DNA of 64,000 nucleotides from Atopsyche davidsoni (GCA_022113835.1 JAILWY010000009.1:9648001-9712000); one strand, 5' to 3'. Positions 51,290 to 63,763 are shown, counted from the stretch's first letter. The notes: generated from the letters alone by a model not told the origin. Program-made: numbers and translations.

Positions 51290-53159
51290 AAATATAATTC
51301 ATTATTTTTTTACGCGTGAATATTTTCAATGTTGCTTTATTTTCGTGAATTAATGAAACTTCTTTGTTTTCTCGCTGCTTATATTTTAAATCGCGGTTTT
51401 TCGCAAGAATTTTCAAGTTTAATAACACTTTAAATATTATAAGAAGATCTTAAACTTTGAAACTTTGAAGACGTTTTGCTAAAACCTACGCTGTTTGAAC
51501 ATTTTCAAGAAATAAGCATATTTTTAATATTAAGTTCTGTTTAATGTTAAAGTATTATACTTTTATTATAGAATATGCTTAATTTTTTTTACTGCTGATT
51601 TTAAAACACTTATCAGTAATACAAATTTACTGTACACAAAGTCACCCAAAATACTAAATTATTGACAATTCGACAGATACAAAAGCAAACAAGCGAATCA
51701 TCAAATATTAACATTCATTATGATTTATTGTTGTAATAACATCATAAATTATACATTATTGATCGAAACTCAAACATATATATAATGACAATTGCTATCC
51801 ATGTGACTTCTGAAATATTAATTCTTACAATTTGTATTCTTAAGTTTATTTACTAAATAAAGTACAATTTTTTTCATTGTCATATAAATATCAGAAATTG
51901 TACATTTTATGAACTTACAAATATATTTTTTTTTATTTGCCATTACATCGCAACCAAAAAAACTAAAAAGCTTATTAAAAATATGATAACACAATATTCT
52001 TAGTATGAATATTTTAATATGAGTGTTCAGTAATAATACTTTTTATAAAATTCTTAACCTATCAAACGACAAAAAGATCACGGTGTTTTTTTCGCGACTA
52101 AGCCTATAGTTTTTTGACCACAGTTCCAATATTGGAAAATAAAATTCTCGTCGTTTCATGTGGAAACCGTTTAAGTCTAAACTTGTCACTTGTGTATGTA
52201 TGTATTCACAAAATGTTTTTTAATCTTCAGCTTAAATTCTTCCGTGATAATACGTACATAAAAATTATACTCAAATTTACAAAATAAAATATACGTAAAA
52301 TGACATACTTAACTTATGGGTTTACTAAAATTACATTATTTGGGCTCTATTTGAACTACATCCACTTGGTGATTTTCATAAATCGATAGTATTGTGTCTC
52401 CATTAGTTTCCATATTTGTACAGTACGTTGAATACCAGTAGTGACATGCTAGCCAAGGTGATAGCCACGAGTAACCCTTATGTTTGCAGTCCATTATATA
52501 ATTACACATTGTTATAAATTACTTCCTTATGTGTACAAACTCCATTAAAAATGAATGCTATACTTAATTTAAAAAAATAGTTTTTTCTTGATATTTTTCA
52601 TATATATTTTGTTTTTTTATACTTCTATTTTAATTATAACAGGTAATTTGATGAAAAATATACTAAGCACGGAATTTGATATCTTATAAGATCTCAAGCA
52701 AATAAATGATTATGTTTTATTTGAGTATAAATACAATGAGTAATGTGAGAAGATTCTAATCAAAAACAAGATCAGCCAAAAATAGACAGATATAAAATTT
52801 CACATCCTGTATATGTGAAAAAATATACAATATATTTATACAGAGATTAGACTTTTGTTTTTTTACGTGTATGTGATAAAAATGACCTTTTGAGGGGTCA
52901 TTAATTTTCACAAACTTCAGAAATATGTCTTTATCTCATCTACTGCTCGCTTGGAAGAGGCGATATAAAGCACTTTTCACGTGCTAAGTTTGACAAGAAA
53001 ATATTTTCATACGCATTCGATTATGTATAACGTCATACGTCAACGTAATACGTCTTTTGTAGTTTGTCTCTTAAAAAGATCATATATAATGAAGTATCTG
53101 TATACTTGGATGATATTAAAATTAGTTAATCTAAAACTTTCTACTGTGGCGTGAAACTA

Positions 53160-53410
53160 CAGCTAATTACCATTGTCGATGAGACAGACATCCGAACAGC
53201 CCCGGCCAGCCGCGGGTAGTGGCGCTGGTCTGGATTAGGCTGTCAGGCCGTGACGAGCGGGCAGCTGACAAAGGCCTGCCGTAAAGGGCGATCCGAATGC
53301 CGATAAATTATCATGGCCGAGGATTATCACGAATTAATGCAGATCTAGTTCTGTGATTAGCAGCGCTTGAAGAGGCGATAGGCAATCGATAGCTGCGTAG
53401 GGAGTGACCA
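53160..53410. other. GC-rich non-coding island 16 with GGATTA motifs
   Basis: A 250-nt island with GGATTA at 53232-53237 and 53321-53326 and GATTAG at 53354-53359. GGATTA is the known core site for K50 homeodomain proteins such as Otx. No open frame of interest crosses it. Motif clustering plus composition suggest an enhancer, untested. Confidence 0.3.
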
Positions 53411-54319
53411 AACTGACTTTGTCAAAATAATATAATTAAATATTAAATCAGATCTAAATACCAGAGCAAGGAAAGTATTGTATAATAATGCTATTAGACA
53501 GAACCAATACGCAGACTTTTATTTCGAATATAAAAATGCGGTGTAGATAAACCCGGGAATCCACTGCACGATTCTCACTAAGAAAACCATGATAGCACAT
53601 GAAGCTATGTCCAATGAGATGGTCACCAACCTTCCTTCTTAGAGGAGAGGCACCTGAAGAAAACAAGTAGGTTTTGTAATAATAAAAGAAGTATAATAAT
53701 ACCATAATTGAACGTTAGGAGAATTTTCAGTAACAAGGATTACGAATAGAGAAATGGCGTTCAATCTAAGATTCTATTAAATTTTAAATTAAAATTAATT
53801 ATTTATTTTGGTACTAACATAATACAAATATTGAATAAATCAAAATTTGTAAATGACGATAATGATTGATAATATTCATCTTAAATTATTCAAAATGTTT
53901 TATTATATTCAAACTTCACATATATATTTCATAAAACTTCATTGAAAATTCGTTTTATTTTTTAAGCACTTAAGCAGAAATTTATTTTTGAGTTTTGTTT
54001 TGAACTAAAACTTCCAACATATTTATCGGTTTTCTCCAGAAAAATTACGTAAACTTGCGTTATTTTTGAAGCCAGTTTATTAGTTTAATAACTTTTGTTA
54101 ATTAATCTAATTTTTCATATCAGTAGAAGACAGCCTAATATTTTTTTATTCATCGTTCGCTGGCGGATTTTTTATTACAAACCTAGAAATTTGATCATCA
54201 CGTTTTAATCTATTATAATCTCTTGACTGTGAAAGTATTATTTTTATTTTTAAGGCCTTACTCGCTAAGAATTCATCGCTAATGCTTGATACTAATCAAG
54301 CAATTTATGTATAATTCAA

Positions 54320-54465
54320 TCACCTGCAACCTTGTGGAGCCTACTGGTTGACAAGGCGGCTCGAGCCATGGCTCAGTGCTGCACCACAGAGAGCTCGTGA
54401 GCTTCAACGAACAAAGCAAGGATATTGGTTTACTATGGCCTACATAGCGTCCGTCCGCCCAAGAT
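54320..54465. other. GC-richer non-coding island 17
   Basis: A short mixed-composition block with no sustained open frame between AT-rich flanks. Nothing specific is recognised. Confidence 0.18.
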
Positions 54466-55709
54466 ATTAATCACAGCGATACAAATATAATAAATGTATC
54501 TGGCTGTATTCCCGAAGGTACTGCGTCAGTAACATTGTTTTGATTTGGGTTTCGACACGTTACCTGAATAAAACGAGGAACAATACAAAAAAATACGTTT
54601 AACGTTTTCTACGTTTTAGTGTTATCTTTTTTTAACGTTATTTATTGGATACACAATCGGAATGTAAACCTTCGGTGGCCGGAGCGCGAGACATAAATTT
54701 TCCTTGTCATTTTTCGATTTCAAAATGGCGGCAATCTGATAGAACCGTTAATATTTTGACAAGTTAGCTGAGAAAAATTTACGATTTTCATGGAACGTCC
54801 AAATAAATCCTAGGAATATGTAGTAAAATATATTTTTTGGAAACTCTTATAAGTATAACCAATAAAATTTATCGATAAAAATAAAGGAATAAATCTATGG
54901 AAATAAATAGATTTCATATATTCACGTATTCACGTCAACTCGCAGAGATATTAATCCAGTAAAGTTAGCTTTTTGGAAATAAGCTGGGAAACCACAAATA
55001 AGTGACGTCAGGTTACAACTTTCAAGGGTTAATTCAAATCTGATAAATACTTGTCAATAGAAATCCACAAAACCTGCTTGGAAGCTTCCTTGCCCCTTGT
55101 GACAGCCCCTAAAGTTTGTGCATATCGAACGATGGAAACTTCATTCAACTGTCTGAGATTTGCAGCTAAATTTATTATTCGATTCGAAGTTCGCTTTATT
55201 TTACGCGAAGGCCCAAGTTTTTTTTGTTTGCGTAAACTGAAACAGATGTTAGCTTACTCATGGAGAAGAAAATAGTGAAATAAATTCAAATTTCAGCTAT
55301 AAGTTTCGATAGAGTTGATCTTAAGCTTTGCAAAGTCTGCCGAGGGACACTGGTAAACTTTTTTGATGGGCGAGCCGAGAATAAATTGAATTGCCAGGCG
55401 TTTCTAAAAATACGAGTCCCAGTTGGGCATAAAATACACAATAGACCGCAGGCTCGGCCCCCTCACGAATAAGCTGCTCTACGAGTATTTTGAGAGTGAA
55501 AAAACAGTTTTGCATTAATTGAAAAAACCTGCATCATTTAATATTTGCTGTCAAAAAGTTATGCAAATAGGAATGGTTCTGATTAATAATTACCTAAGTC
55601 TTTTTGAAGAATATTCATTCGGAATTTTGCATTTATTTCTGAAACAACCTCGATTACATAAAAAGCATAAAATTTACATTCGTAATTAGTCTCTAACAAG
55701 CCGCCCCGA

Positions 55710-55870
55710 AAGCGTGAGGTTTAGCTTTGAAAACGAAGTACCGCTCGTGCCGGCGTCCATACTGCTCGAGCAGTGCTCCGCGTGTACGCCACTCTCGTCT
55801 CACGTGGAAGTTGCGGTCAAAAGTCACTCCATGAGAATCCCATTTGCCCGTACCGAATAGCCTAATTAAA
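55710..55870. other. GC-rich non-coding island 18
   Basis: A short GC-rich block crossed by a 61-codon minus-strand frame without a recognisable domain. Possible regulatory DNA. Confidence 0.18.
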
Positions 55871-56689
55871 TTTATCAAAGCACATAAGTTTTATTATTCT
55901 CGGTGTTGTCTGACTTAGGAGAGTCTAATGAATTTCTAAATACCTACGCCCTAAATTCGTGATGAGGGGAAATTGCATTAATTCTTGAACGGGGTCAGCG
56001 AAATTAATCCCCGTTAATCTTTCTGATCTCTTATCTCGTACACAACGCCGCTTTTATTTTCCGGGTAATATTAATCTTCCGATGTTCACAAAAAATGGCG
56101 AGTCGCTACAAAAAATCCCAGCGTCCTCAGTAAAGACTTATAAATGATACTTCGAAAAAAGTTCTTTGCTAAGCTTAGTGAAAAGTATGCTTTGATATTC
56201 AATATTTTGTCAAAGTATCTTTGAGTAAATTTTTCCATTATATTAAAATTTAAATTTATGAAGGTTATTTTTGTAATAAAGTGACGAAGGGAAGACACTT
56301 ATCTCGACCGCAGTATATACCTCTATAAATTGCTCAACATTCAACCAGTATCGTTTGACTAATGGCGGTCGGCACTGATCAATCACGCAATGGACGGTCT
56401 ATGACTAAAATCCCATCTAATAATAAATCTACTTAGTCCTATTAACACCCCCGCTTACCAATACAGAGGGTTTACCATATACAAGTAAATCATAAAATAC
56501 AAAATAGAACCTTTGAGTACCTCATTTGGCTAAGTTAATATTTAATAGAGCTCTTCGTTATTATGTAAATATAAAAACTGAACTACTATTTCCCCGTGTG
56601 TAAGAGGGTATCTTTTTTGCTGCCAAATGATTAAATAATGTTTTCATTCGGTAGACCGAAGGCTTCCTATCCAAACAGCTAGCGTTTTA

Positions 56690-56905
56690 TAATATCAGTT
56701 TGATTTAAAAGCTATCAGAAATCCAATCTCGGTGCAGCAACCACCGGAATAAGGGATGAATGCATTCACTTTGCAGTTGAAGGGGCCACTCGTAAGTAAG
56801 AACGAGTGCGGTCCGTCCGGTGCAACTTTAAAAAGTAAAAATTTTGCCGGGGGCTTCTAAGTTGCCGCGACCAAGAGTGACACTTTTGCTGGATTGTTTC
56901 GTTTG
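56690..56905. other. GC-rich non-coding island 19 with palindrome and small hairpin
   Basis: It contains a perfect 12-bp palindrome, TGAATGCATTCA, at 56757-56768 and a 7-bp hairpin (56787-56793 with 56802-56808). The palindrome holds two overlapping GAATG-type sites. No coding signature is visible. Confidence 0.28.
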
Positions 56906-57779
56906 AAGAGTAAGCTCACACAGTATCGTGTTTCGAAAGTTTATCGACTGCCTCAACTCCAACTTACAAAGATCGGTTGTGTTATTCTATCTTCGTACAA
57001 TATATTCCTATATAAACATTGAATTTTAAATCTGTAATTATACTTGAAATTTTTTAATGTGGTAAATCAGTGTAAGCTGATGTACATGGTATATTTTATC
57101 AACTTCAAATACATTTTAATTTTAGCTAGAGCTTTTATCTTACCAGCTCAAATTCGTTATTTTTTTAAATAACTTTAACTACTAACTCTATGTATTGCAA
57201 AATTTAAATTTTTTAAAACTATTTATTTATATTAAAAGTATGTTTTAGTTCGTCAAAGAAATCTTTGGTCAAATGTGGCGATACAATATTCGTCCATCCA
57301 TGCAATTTATATACATGTTCCATATTCGTCATTTCACTTACCTGTTGTCAAAATTGACGTTCTCAGGTACAAAAACTATCTTAATAATGTAAAAAGTAAA
57401 AATAATTCTCTAGTCTCATAATTCCCTGTACATTATACAAAAAATATAAATAAGCGATAAAATGGTTTTAACTGAAGTACTTCATATTTAAACCACAAAA
57501 TTCAATAATCAAATGACTAGGAGATTACATTTTTTTGTTTATAAGCATTTTTGCTTTTTGTTGGCTCTCAAAAAAACATTATCAAAAGCTTTAGTTGTTT
57601 GGCCAAACATATTTGTTATTTAAATAGGTATGTTTTTTTTGTATGCAAAACTCTTTATTTCTTTTTTTAGTTTTGAGATTCATACCTTAAAAGATACCTA
57701 ATAAAGAACAAAACATTTTAAGTAATTTTTCCGCAATGTCATTTCGAAAAGGGTTCTCTATTATTAAAAAAAATTCAAA

Positions 57780-58085
57780 TGTACATTACAAGGCGTCCCT
57801 TGCAAGTGGCACATCCCTCGATGCCGCAGACATTAGCCACCCCCGGCCACCATTGGCCGGAAGGGCTGCATTCAAGGCGAACTGCCAAGGAGACAGAGTC
57901 AACCGAGCGGACTTAATTCGGGGCGGATCGAAGGTGGCTGACCGACCCCGGGGTGAGAAGGGGTGAGGAGGAGTGAGGAGGGGTGAGGAGGAGCGCCACT
58001 GATAGCCCCGGCCCTGAGCACGTGCATCAGCACCCGGACAACTACGGAATGCATAAGCGCCGGGAATGCGCTATCACGTGTTTAT
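57780..58085. other. GC-rich non-coding island 20 with E-boxes and GGAATGC pair
   Basis: The most GC-rich island downstream of the exons. Its right end has two CACGTG E-boxes (58019-58024 and 58075-58080) flanking two GGAATGC motifs (58046-58052 and 58063-58069). GGAATG is the established core of TEAD/Scalloped sites and CACGTG of bHLH sites. The open frame through the left part has no domain. Confidence 0.35.
57951..57994. repeat. 10-bp minisatellite (GGGGTGAGGA-like)
   Basis: Four decamer units alternate GGGGTGAGGA and GGAGTGAGGA-type sequence, followed by a partial unit. The repeat lies inside the GC-rich island and could vary in copy number. Confidence 0.9.
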
Positions 58086-59230
58086 TAAACTTATCTATCA
58101 CGAATCGATTTTCAGGAAAGTATACACGTTTGCCCTGAAGACTCCAATAAAACGAATAAAAATTTACATTTATCCGAATTAGCAGATTTAATTTTGATAA
58201 TGAATCATTGTATATCCAATTATGTATATTGGTGTTTTAACTTTTTCGATACAATCAAATTCCAGGAAATCGTTTATTGATTTATTAATAAGGTATTATA
58301 TTCAACTTTATATAACACTTTTTTGTTCAAGGTAAATCTTTTTTCAGGCAATATTTGACACACAAACAATACACCCAAATTTTCAAAAATGTAAATTGAT
58401 ATGTAAATCGCTTTTCCTTGAATGAGTCAACTAGTAACAGGAGATGAATTTCACGAATCAAAATAATAAAAGTTCGATCGGCTTGATTTTCTCATTTTGT
58501 ATATCTTTGATACACAAATAGCCATTTAGAAACCAAAATATATTAAAAAGTGTACACCCTCAATTAGTGCTCACTTTGCTGTATTTTATACAGCCATGTT
58601 ACTTTTATATTTATCTCAAGCAATATCAAGTGGACACTTCTGAATAGTGAATATTATTAAAATAAAATTTCCACTTCAATAAGCAATACTTAGATTATCG
58701 TGATCCTCTTTCGCTCAAATTTTACAATATTTTTAAACAAATTATAGATTTCAACTATGAAATAGGTTTATACATTGGGTTATTTTGATTTTTTGCTATT
58801 TTTTAGGTAAGTCATTGTGTTTTTCACAAGTGTACAAACAAACGGTGGTTAATAATTATTACACACAATCAATGTATCTTAATAGAAACATATATTAATG
58901 CTATATATAAATATCTAAAAAAATACAATCAACCTACTTTAACATGAAGATAGTAAAATATAGTTCATTTTTTTGGTATTCAAAGTACCGTGGATATTTA
59001 CCGATATTTAACAATCCAGAGTCAAATTCAGTTAATTAATTTAAGTCATAGTTCTGAAATACTGATTCATGAAAATGATTAACAACAAACTCGTTAATGT
59101 ATAGCACGTGATTGACAAACGTTTATTTTCTGAAACAAATGATACAATATATTATGAATGAGTAAAATTGATAATTTATCAATTGGATTCCACGGAGTTG
59201 ATAAGCCAAATAATGTTTTATCAATATGTG

Positions 59231-59263
59231 TTTTAATATGCATTGAAAACATGCATATTAAAA
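59231..59263. repeat. Perfect 13-bp inverted repeat
   Basis: TTTTAATATGCAT (59231-59243) and its exact reverse complement (59251-59263) flank a 7-nt spacer. In AT-rich DNA short palindromes arise by chance, but 13 perfect pairs with an ATGCAT core are worth noting. Confidence 0.7.
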
Positions 59264-59354
59264 TAGTAAAATTATTCTTAATATATAATAATTATATATT
59301 TTTTTATTTTTTACCGAATACGGATGTATCTTCTTAAGGGACTAAGTCCCATAC

Positions 59355-60078
59355 TCAAATTTTTTTTATCATTTTCTGGACCGTTTTGCAAAAAACCGAC
59401 TGCACCAATCAAAAAAATTTAAATGCAAAAAGTAAGATACATCTTCCGAACAGAATATATTTTTATTTTTTGTAAATTTACTTTAAATATGATAAATATG
59501 TGTTTTTCCGATTGAAGTTTCGGGATTGGAGTTTTGCGATGTTCCTATTCCAAGAACTCTAAACATTTATGACTCTTTTTTTCAATTGGAATTAAAAGAT
59601 TAATTATAAACCCTCCTGTTGGGATTATTTTAAAAATTAAAAAAAAAAATCTTTAACACACTTTGGTTTTGAAAAGTCGTCATTTTATCCAATTTTTCAA
59701 CATCTTCAAGATTTTATTTTACCCTGAAAATGGACGTTAATTAAATAATAAAAAATAGATAAATATAAGTATGTTTAAGATTTTTTTTTTAATTTTTAAA
59801 ATAATCCCAACAGGAGGGTTTATAATTAATCTTTTGATTCCAATTGAAAAAAAGAGTCATAAATGTTTAGAATTCTTGGAACATGAACATCGCGAAACTC
59901 CAATCCCGAAACTTCAATCGGAAAAACACATATTTATCATATTAATAGTAAATTATAAGAAATAAAAAAAAATGTAGTAGAAGAAAAAATGTATCTAACT
60001 TTCTGCATTTAATTTATTTTGATTGGTGCAGTAAATTTTTCGCAATAGGTACAAGCAAAAGGTCAAAAAACTCGAATT
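59355..60078. repeat. Foldback element with about 300-bp inverted arms
   Basis: The left arm (about 59355-59659) and right arm (about 59771-60078) are imperfect reverse complements over their whole length. Shared landmarks include GACTGCACCAATC at 59398-59410 and its reverse near 60021-60033. TTTCGGGATTGGAGTTT at 59518-59534 pairs with its reverse near 59896-59912. The loop (59660-59770) is unique to the family and recurs at 43689-43780. No long open frame encodes a transposase, so this is a non-autonomous foldback or long-TIR MITE. The open frame at 59771-59965 is inside the right arm and is not a gene. Confidence 0.8.
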
Positions 60079-60129
60079 TGCCATCACCGCTCTTACGTAT
60101 TTATGTAACAATACTATAAACGAAGCCGG

Positions 60130-60380
60130 ATTATCTCACCGCATTACTTAAGCACAATATATCTCCATTCGCTCTGCTCAGACGACCCGGTGGATGCAGT
60201 AAATAAATTTGCCCGCGGTGGGTCTGAATCCGTAATCTGCGCGGTGCCGGGCCTGACCGCCTGAGCTGCGGTCCGCCCGCACGGAGGGGCATCATTTGCG
60301 TGAGACCGCGAGCCGCTCACGCTCAGGACTTCTGTTTCGGACGCTGGGCCGTCCCGAATTACTATGCAGGCTAACAATTA
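60130..60380. other. GC-rich non-coding island 21
   Basis: A GC-rich block squeezed between the foldback element and the mariner relic. A 77-codon minus-strand frame runs through it but shows no domain. It may be one more constrained non-coding element. Confidence 0.25.
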
Positions 60381-60518
60381 GAACTGCAGAATGTATACAT
60401 CTATAAATATTTTAATAATTTTCGCACTGCTCCAGTTTACTGTGCTCTTTGTAAAATAGCCCAAATGTGCATATATTGTTTTCGCTTTTTGAAATAGTGA
60501 GATGTTTTCAAGTTTTAA

Positions 60519-60540
60519 GTACAAATATGTTTTCAAGGAT
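60519..60540 (+). repeat. Mariner terminal inverted repeat, transposase 3' end
   Basis: Inner part of the left terminal repeat. It matches the opposite end with one mismatch over 22 bp; the outermost bases have diverged. Confidence 0.85.
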
Positions 60541-60585
60541 TTTTTTTCAAGTTTGACGATTTATTGTGAAAAAATTGTTACAAGT

Positions 60586-61638
60586 TCATTTTTCAAAGTA
60601 TTGTCTATCGCTAGCCACTATTTTTCACCATCTTTATGGCAATTTTCGGATACCATCTCGAAAAACCGATGTGTCTTTGGATGCAATCCATGAATCGATC
60701 CAATTTTGGACTTCTTCAAATAAGTGGAAGTACTGACCCTTAAGAGCCTGCGTCATCGACGAAAACAAATGGTAGTCGGAAGAAGCAATATCTGAACTAT
60801 ATAGCGGGTGGGGTAGGACTTCCCGTTTCAGCGTTTCAAGGTATGTTTTGACCGGCTGCGCAACATGTGGCCGAGCGTTGTCATGTTGCAAAATTACCTT
60901 GTCGTGCCTCTCTTCGTATTGTGGTTGTTTTTTCTGCACTGCTCGGCTCAAACGCATCAATTGAGTTTGGTAAAGTTACCCTGTGATGGTTTCACTTGGT
61001 GGTAGCAGGTCATAGTACACCACGCCCAATTCGTCTCACCAAATACAGAGCATGACCTTTCCACCGTGAATATTCGGCTTTGGCATCGATTTTGGCGTAT
61101 GTCCAGGCATTCCCCATGATTTTTTGCGCTTGTGGTTATCGCATTGAACCCATTGTTCGTCACCAGTCACAATACGATGCAAAAACCCTTTCTTTTTGCC
61201 ATTGGAGCAGCTGTTCACAAATAAAAAAACGGCGTTTGACGTCTCTCGTCTTCAATTCATACGGCATCCAATATCCTACCTTTTGGACCATTCCGATGGA
61301 TTTTAAACAAACGGATATGACTTGTTGAGTCACTTCCAATGTTTTTGCGAGTTCTTCTTGCGTTTGGCACGAGTTTTCATCCAATATAGCTTCCAATTCG
61401 GCATCCTCAAACTTTTCTGGCCGCCCTTCGCGCTCTTTGTCATTGATATTAAATCACCACCTCTAAAACGTTTATACCAAAATTTACACATGGAAATCGA
61501 TGAAGCATGTTCCCCGTAAGCTTCTTGCAGCATTTGATGGCCTTCAGCTTCACTTTTCTTCAAATGGAAGCAGAAAAGTAAGCTTTCCCGCAAAGTGTGT
61601 TTTGTTGGCACAAAAGTTGATATATTCGGAGCACACAA
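60586..61638 (-). pseudogene. Mariner transposase pseudogene (DD34D type)
   Basis: The coding line follows a Mos1-like transposase from end to end but is broken. In order on the minus strand come an N-terminal helix-turn-helix with FCFHLKK (about 61580), then a second helix-turn-helix with TQEELAKTLEVTQQ. A WMPYELK motif (family WVPHEL) follows, then the three catalytic aspartates: VTGDEQW (about 61165), LQHDNARPH (about 60885) and SSDYHLF (about 60780). The spacing of the last two is that of DD34D mariners. The reading frame changes at least four times, for example near 61450, and two stop codons interrupt the C-terminal RW.K stretch near 60620-60636. It ends at a stop at 60586-60588. All three catalytic residues survive, but no active protein can be made. 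Confidence 0.9.
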
Positions 61639-61767
61639 AATCTAAATTGTTTCCACTTCAGCGAAATGACACATAATGAAGAAGAAAGCCTAATGGTGGG
61701 GTTATAAAATGAAGTTAGTTGCAACAATGTCCGTTTCAATTTAACACTAGTAACGTGATCTCTTGAA

Positions 61768-61789
61768 ATCCTTGAAAACTTATTTGTAC
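61768..61789 (-). repeat. Mariner terminal inverted repeat, transposase 5' end
   Basis: Mate of the repeat at 60519-60540. The TGTAC near the outer end resembles the same position of the Mos1 terminal repeat. A TA dinucleotide lies just outside. Confidence 0.85.
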
Positions 61790-63309
61790 AGCTAATATAA
61801 TTATGGCAGCTGAGATTTCAGAGGAACAGTCTTAAAAACTTATTTCATAGCTTACTGCAATATATAACGATGGAAATTGAGAGTTCTATGACAACCCGCC
61901 GAAAGTGGTTTACGTGGAGGAAAACCTGTTAAAAATTACAGTAGTAAGCATGAGTAGAGGCAATATTCCAAATGTATTCCATGAATAAGTGTCTCTTTCT
62001 CACAAAGTAAAAACAAATATTTTAAAATTAACTATTTGTTGCTCCCCAAAAACAACAATATATTGCTCACGACTTTGCGATGGTTTAAGTTTAAACTGAT
62101 AAGTCAAATATATATATGCATACAATCATATTATATCATTGTTGCCATCCATTTCTTATGGTGCTATTTTTATTTGAATGTTATATATTTTTTCAATCAA
62201 AAAATCTAATGCATTCGTGATCGACTTAAAAATAATTTATATTGATAACAGGATAAAGTAAAAATAAATCCCATATGAGATCCAACAGTAAAAAGAGAAT
62301 CGCTTATGTTTATGATGGTTTGAGACACACGAGAGAACAAAATTACAAATAAATAACATATTTACATTAAATGTTAAATTTTCTCTGAAAAGGCTTCAAA
62401 AGAATTTAGAAAAGATTTTTAATTACCAACTCACAAGAACATGCAGATTAACATTTAGTCGTCTGAAAACGTTTTACGGGAATAGAAATGACCAGCTCAA
62501 CATATTACGGGATATACTTTTCTCTGCCGGAAAACAGACATGAAATTAACATCTTTGAACAACCCGACGTTTAATTACCTCATGGTTTGAAACTTAATAT
62601 ATTTGTTTAATTTAAAGCTAAAACATTAAATAAGCTCCGTTTATTTGAAAACTGAAAAAGCTTTCAAACTGTTTAACTTTGCAAGACGTGCATTTGATTT
62701 TCATAGTAAACATATTCAACATGCTATGGTGATGTATATGTTTTGTTTAAATTTTTATACTTTAAATTTAAAATATTGTGTTTTAGTGCATTTATAAAAA
62801 AACTCACCCGTACAAAAAATCACACTTAGAAATAAACATGTTTTAAGAAGGTAAAAATAACATGAACGTGAAATGTAATACACTTATCTACGCCTCTATA
62901 TAATTTTATGAATCATTCTAAATTTATACATAAAACTATACATTGGCATTATTGCTACATTTTATACTCTTTAATATACTTACCTCTAAAGTTTGATAGC
63001 TATATTTTTATGGTGCACTTTATAGACTTCGTGGAGAAAACCAAGTTAAGTATTTGAAATAATCTCCTTAGTCGTACACATAGGTGCGTTGTACGAACAC
63101 ATGTTCGATAATTTTGCATTTTTAAGCTGCGATCATTTAAGTACAAAAGATCCCAGGCGATGCGAGACAGGCATTATCCATATCGACAGCGTCACTCGTC
63201 ATAGGCACAATGCCTGTCATGCGATTTGCATACCGACCAGAAGTACAATACCCCACAAAGTTCGTTGAGGATATTCCCTTCATCGACAACACAGACACGT
63301 AGTTCCACA

Positions 63310-63310
<1 letters not shown>

Positions 63311-63383
<73 letters not shown>

Positions 63384-63390
63384 GCACGTA
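63311..63390. repeat. Compound CA/TA microsatellite
   Basis: About nine CA units pass into about 25 AT/TA units, then a short CA-rich end. It is a long simple repeat and likely length-polymorphic; overlapping open frames rich in Ile-Tyr or Thr-His are artefacts of it. Confidence 0.97.
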
Positions 63391-63603
63391 CGATTTTACT
63401 GTATGTATAACTAACAACTATTACTGAATTAACAAAAACCACGTAGATTTCTTTATACATTTATTTGTGGAACTTAATCTCAAAACTGATCTTGATTCGC
63501 GATTTATTTTCCATTAACACATTCAAAATAATTTTTTTTGACTAATAAAAATTATGTTCGTAGGTTTTAACGGCCGTTGTTATGTTATAAATATATTTTG
63601 TTA

Positions 63604-63763
63604 TTGGGTGTTACGCCGCGTTTCTTTGAAGTTCTGATTCTTCAGTCCTAGTACGGGAGCCATCTTGACGTATTTGAAATTTGTTTTCAAATCCCTGAAG
63701 ATGGTTTCAGCATTTAGGACTAAAACGTTGGAACATTGAAAAAGAAACGCAACACACCACCAA
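63604..63763. repeat. Inverted-repeat element, family with 33534-33649
   Basis: Outer arms GTGTTACGCCGCGTTTCTTT (63608-63627) and its imperfect reverse (63741-63760) enclose a centre with further pairing: CCATCTT at about 63660-63666 with AAGATGG at 63698-63704, and TTTGAAA with TTTCAAA. The centre shares AAATCCCTGAAGA (63689-63701) and AAACGTTGG with the element at 33.6 kb. It is non-coding; probably a non-autonomous mobile repeat. Confidence 0.6.

Larger units (their letters stand above)
60513..61795 (-). mobile_element. Degenerate mariner transposon, mauritiana-like
   Basis: The element is about 1.28 kb, the usual mariner length, and bounded by inverted terminal repeats. The left repeat has GTACAAATATGTTTTCAAGGAT at 60519-60540. 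The right, read on the other strand, has GTACAAATAAGTTTTCAAGGAT (61789-61768). The two differ at one of 22 positions. A TA follows the right end at 61796-61797, as expected for the target-site duplication; the left TA is not preserved. Inside is a broken transposase gene on the minus strand. The N-terminal FVPTK and FCFHLKK motifs match the mauritiana (Mos1) group. Confidence 0.9.

Noticed and set aside
59771..59965. 64-codon plus-strand open frame
   Set aside because: It lies entirely in the right arm of the foldback element and its mirror is found in the left arm.
63137..63460. 107-codon minus-strand open frame with an Ile-Tyr repeat
   Set aside because: The repeat is the translated AT microsatellite; nothing else in the frame is recognisable.
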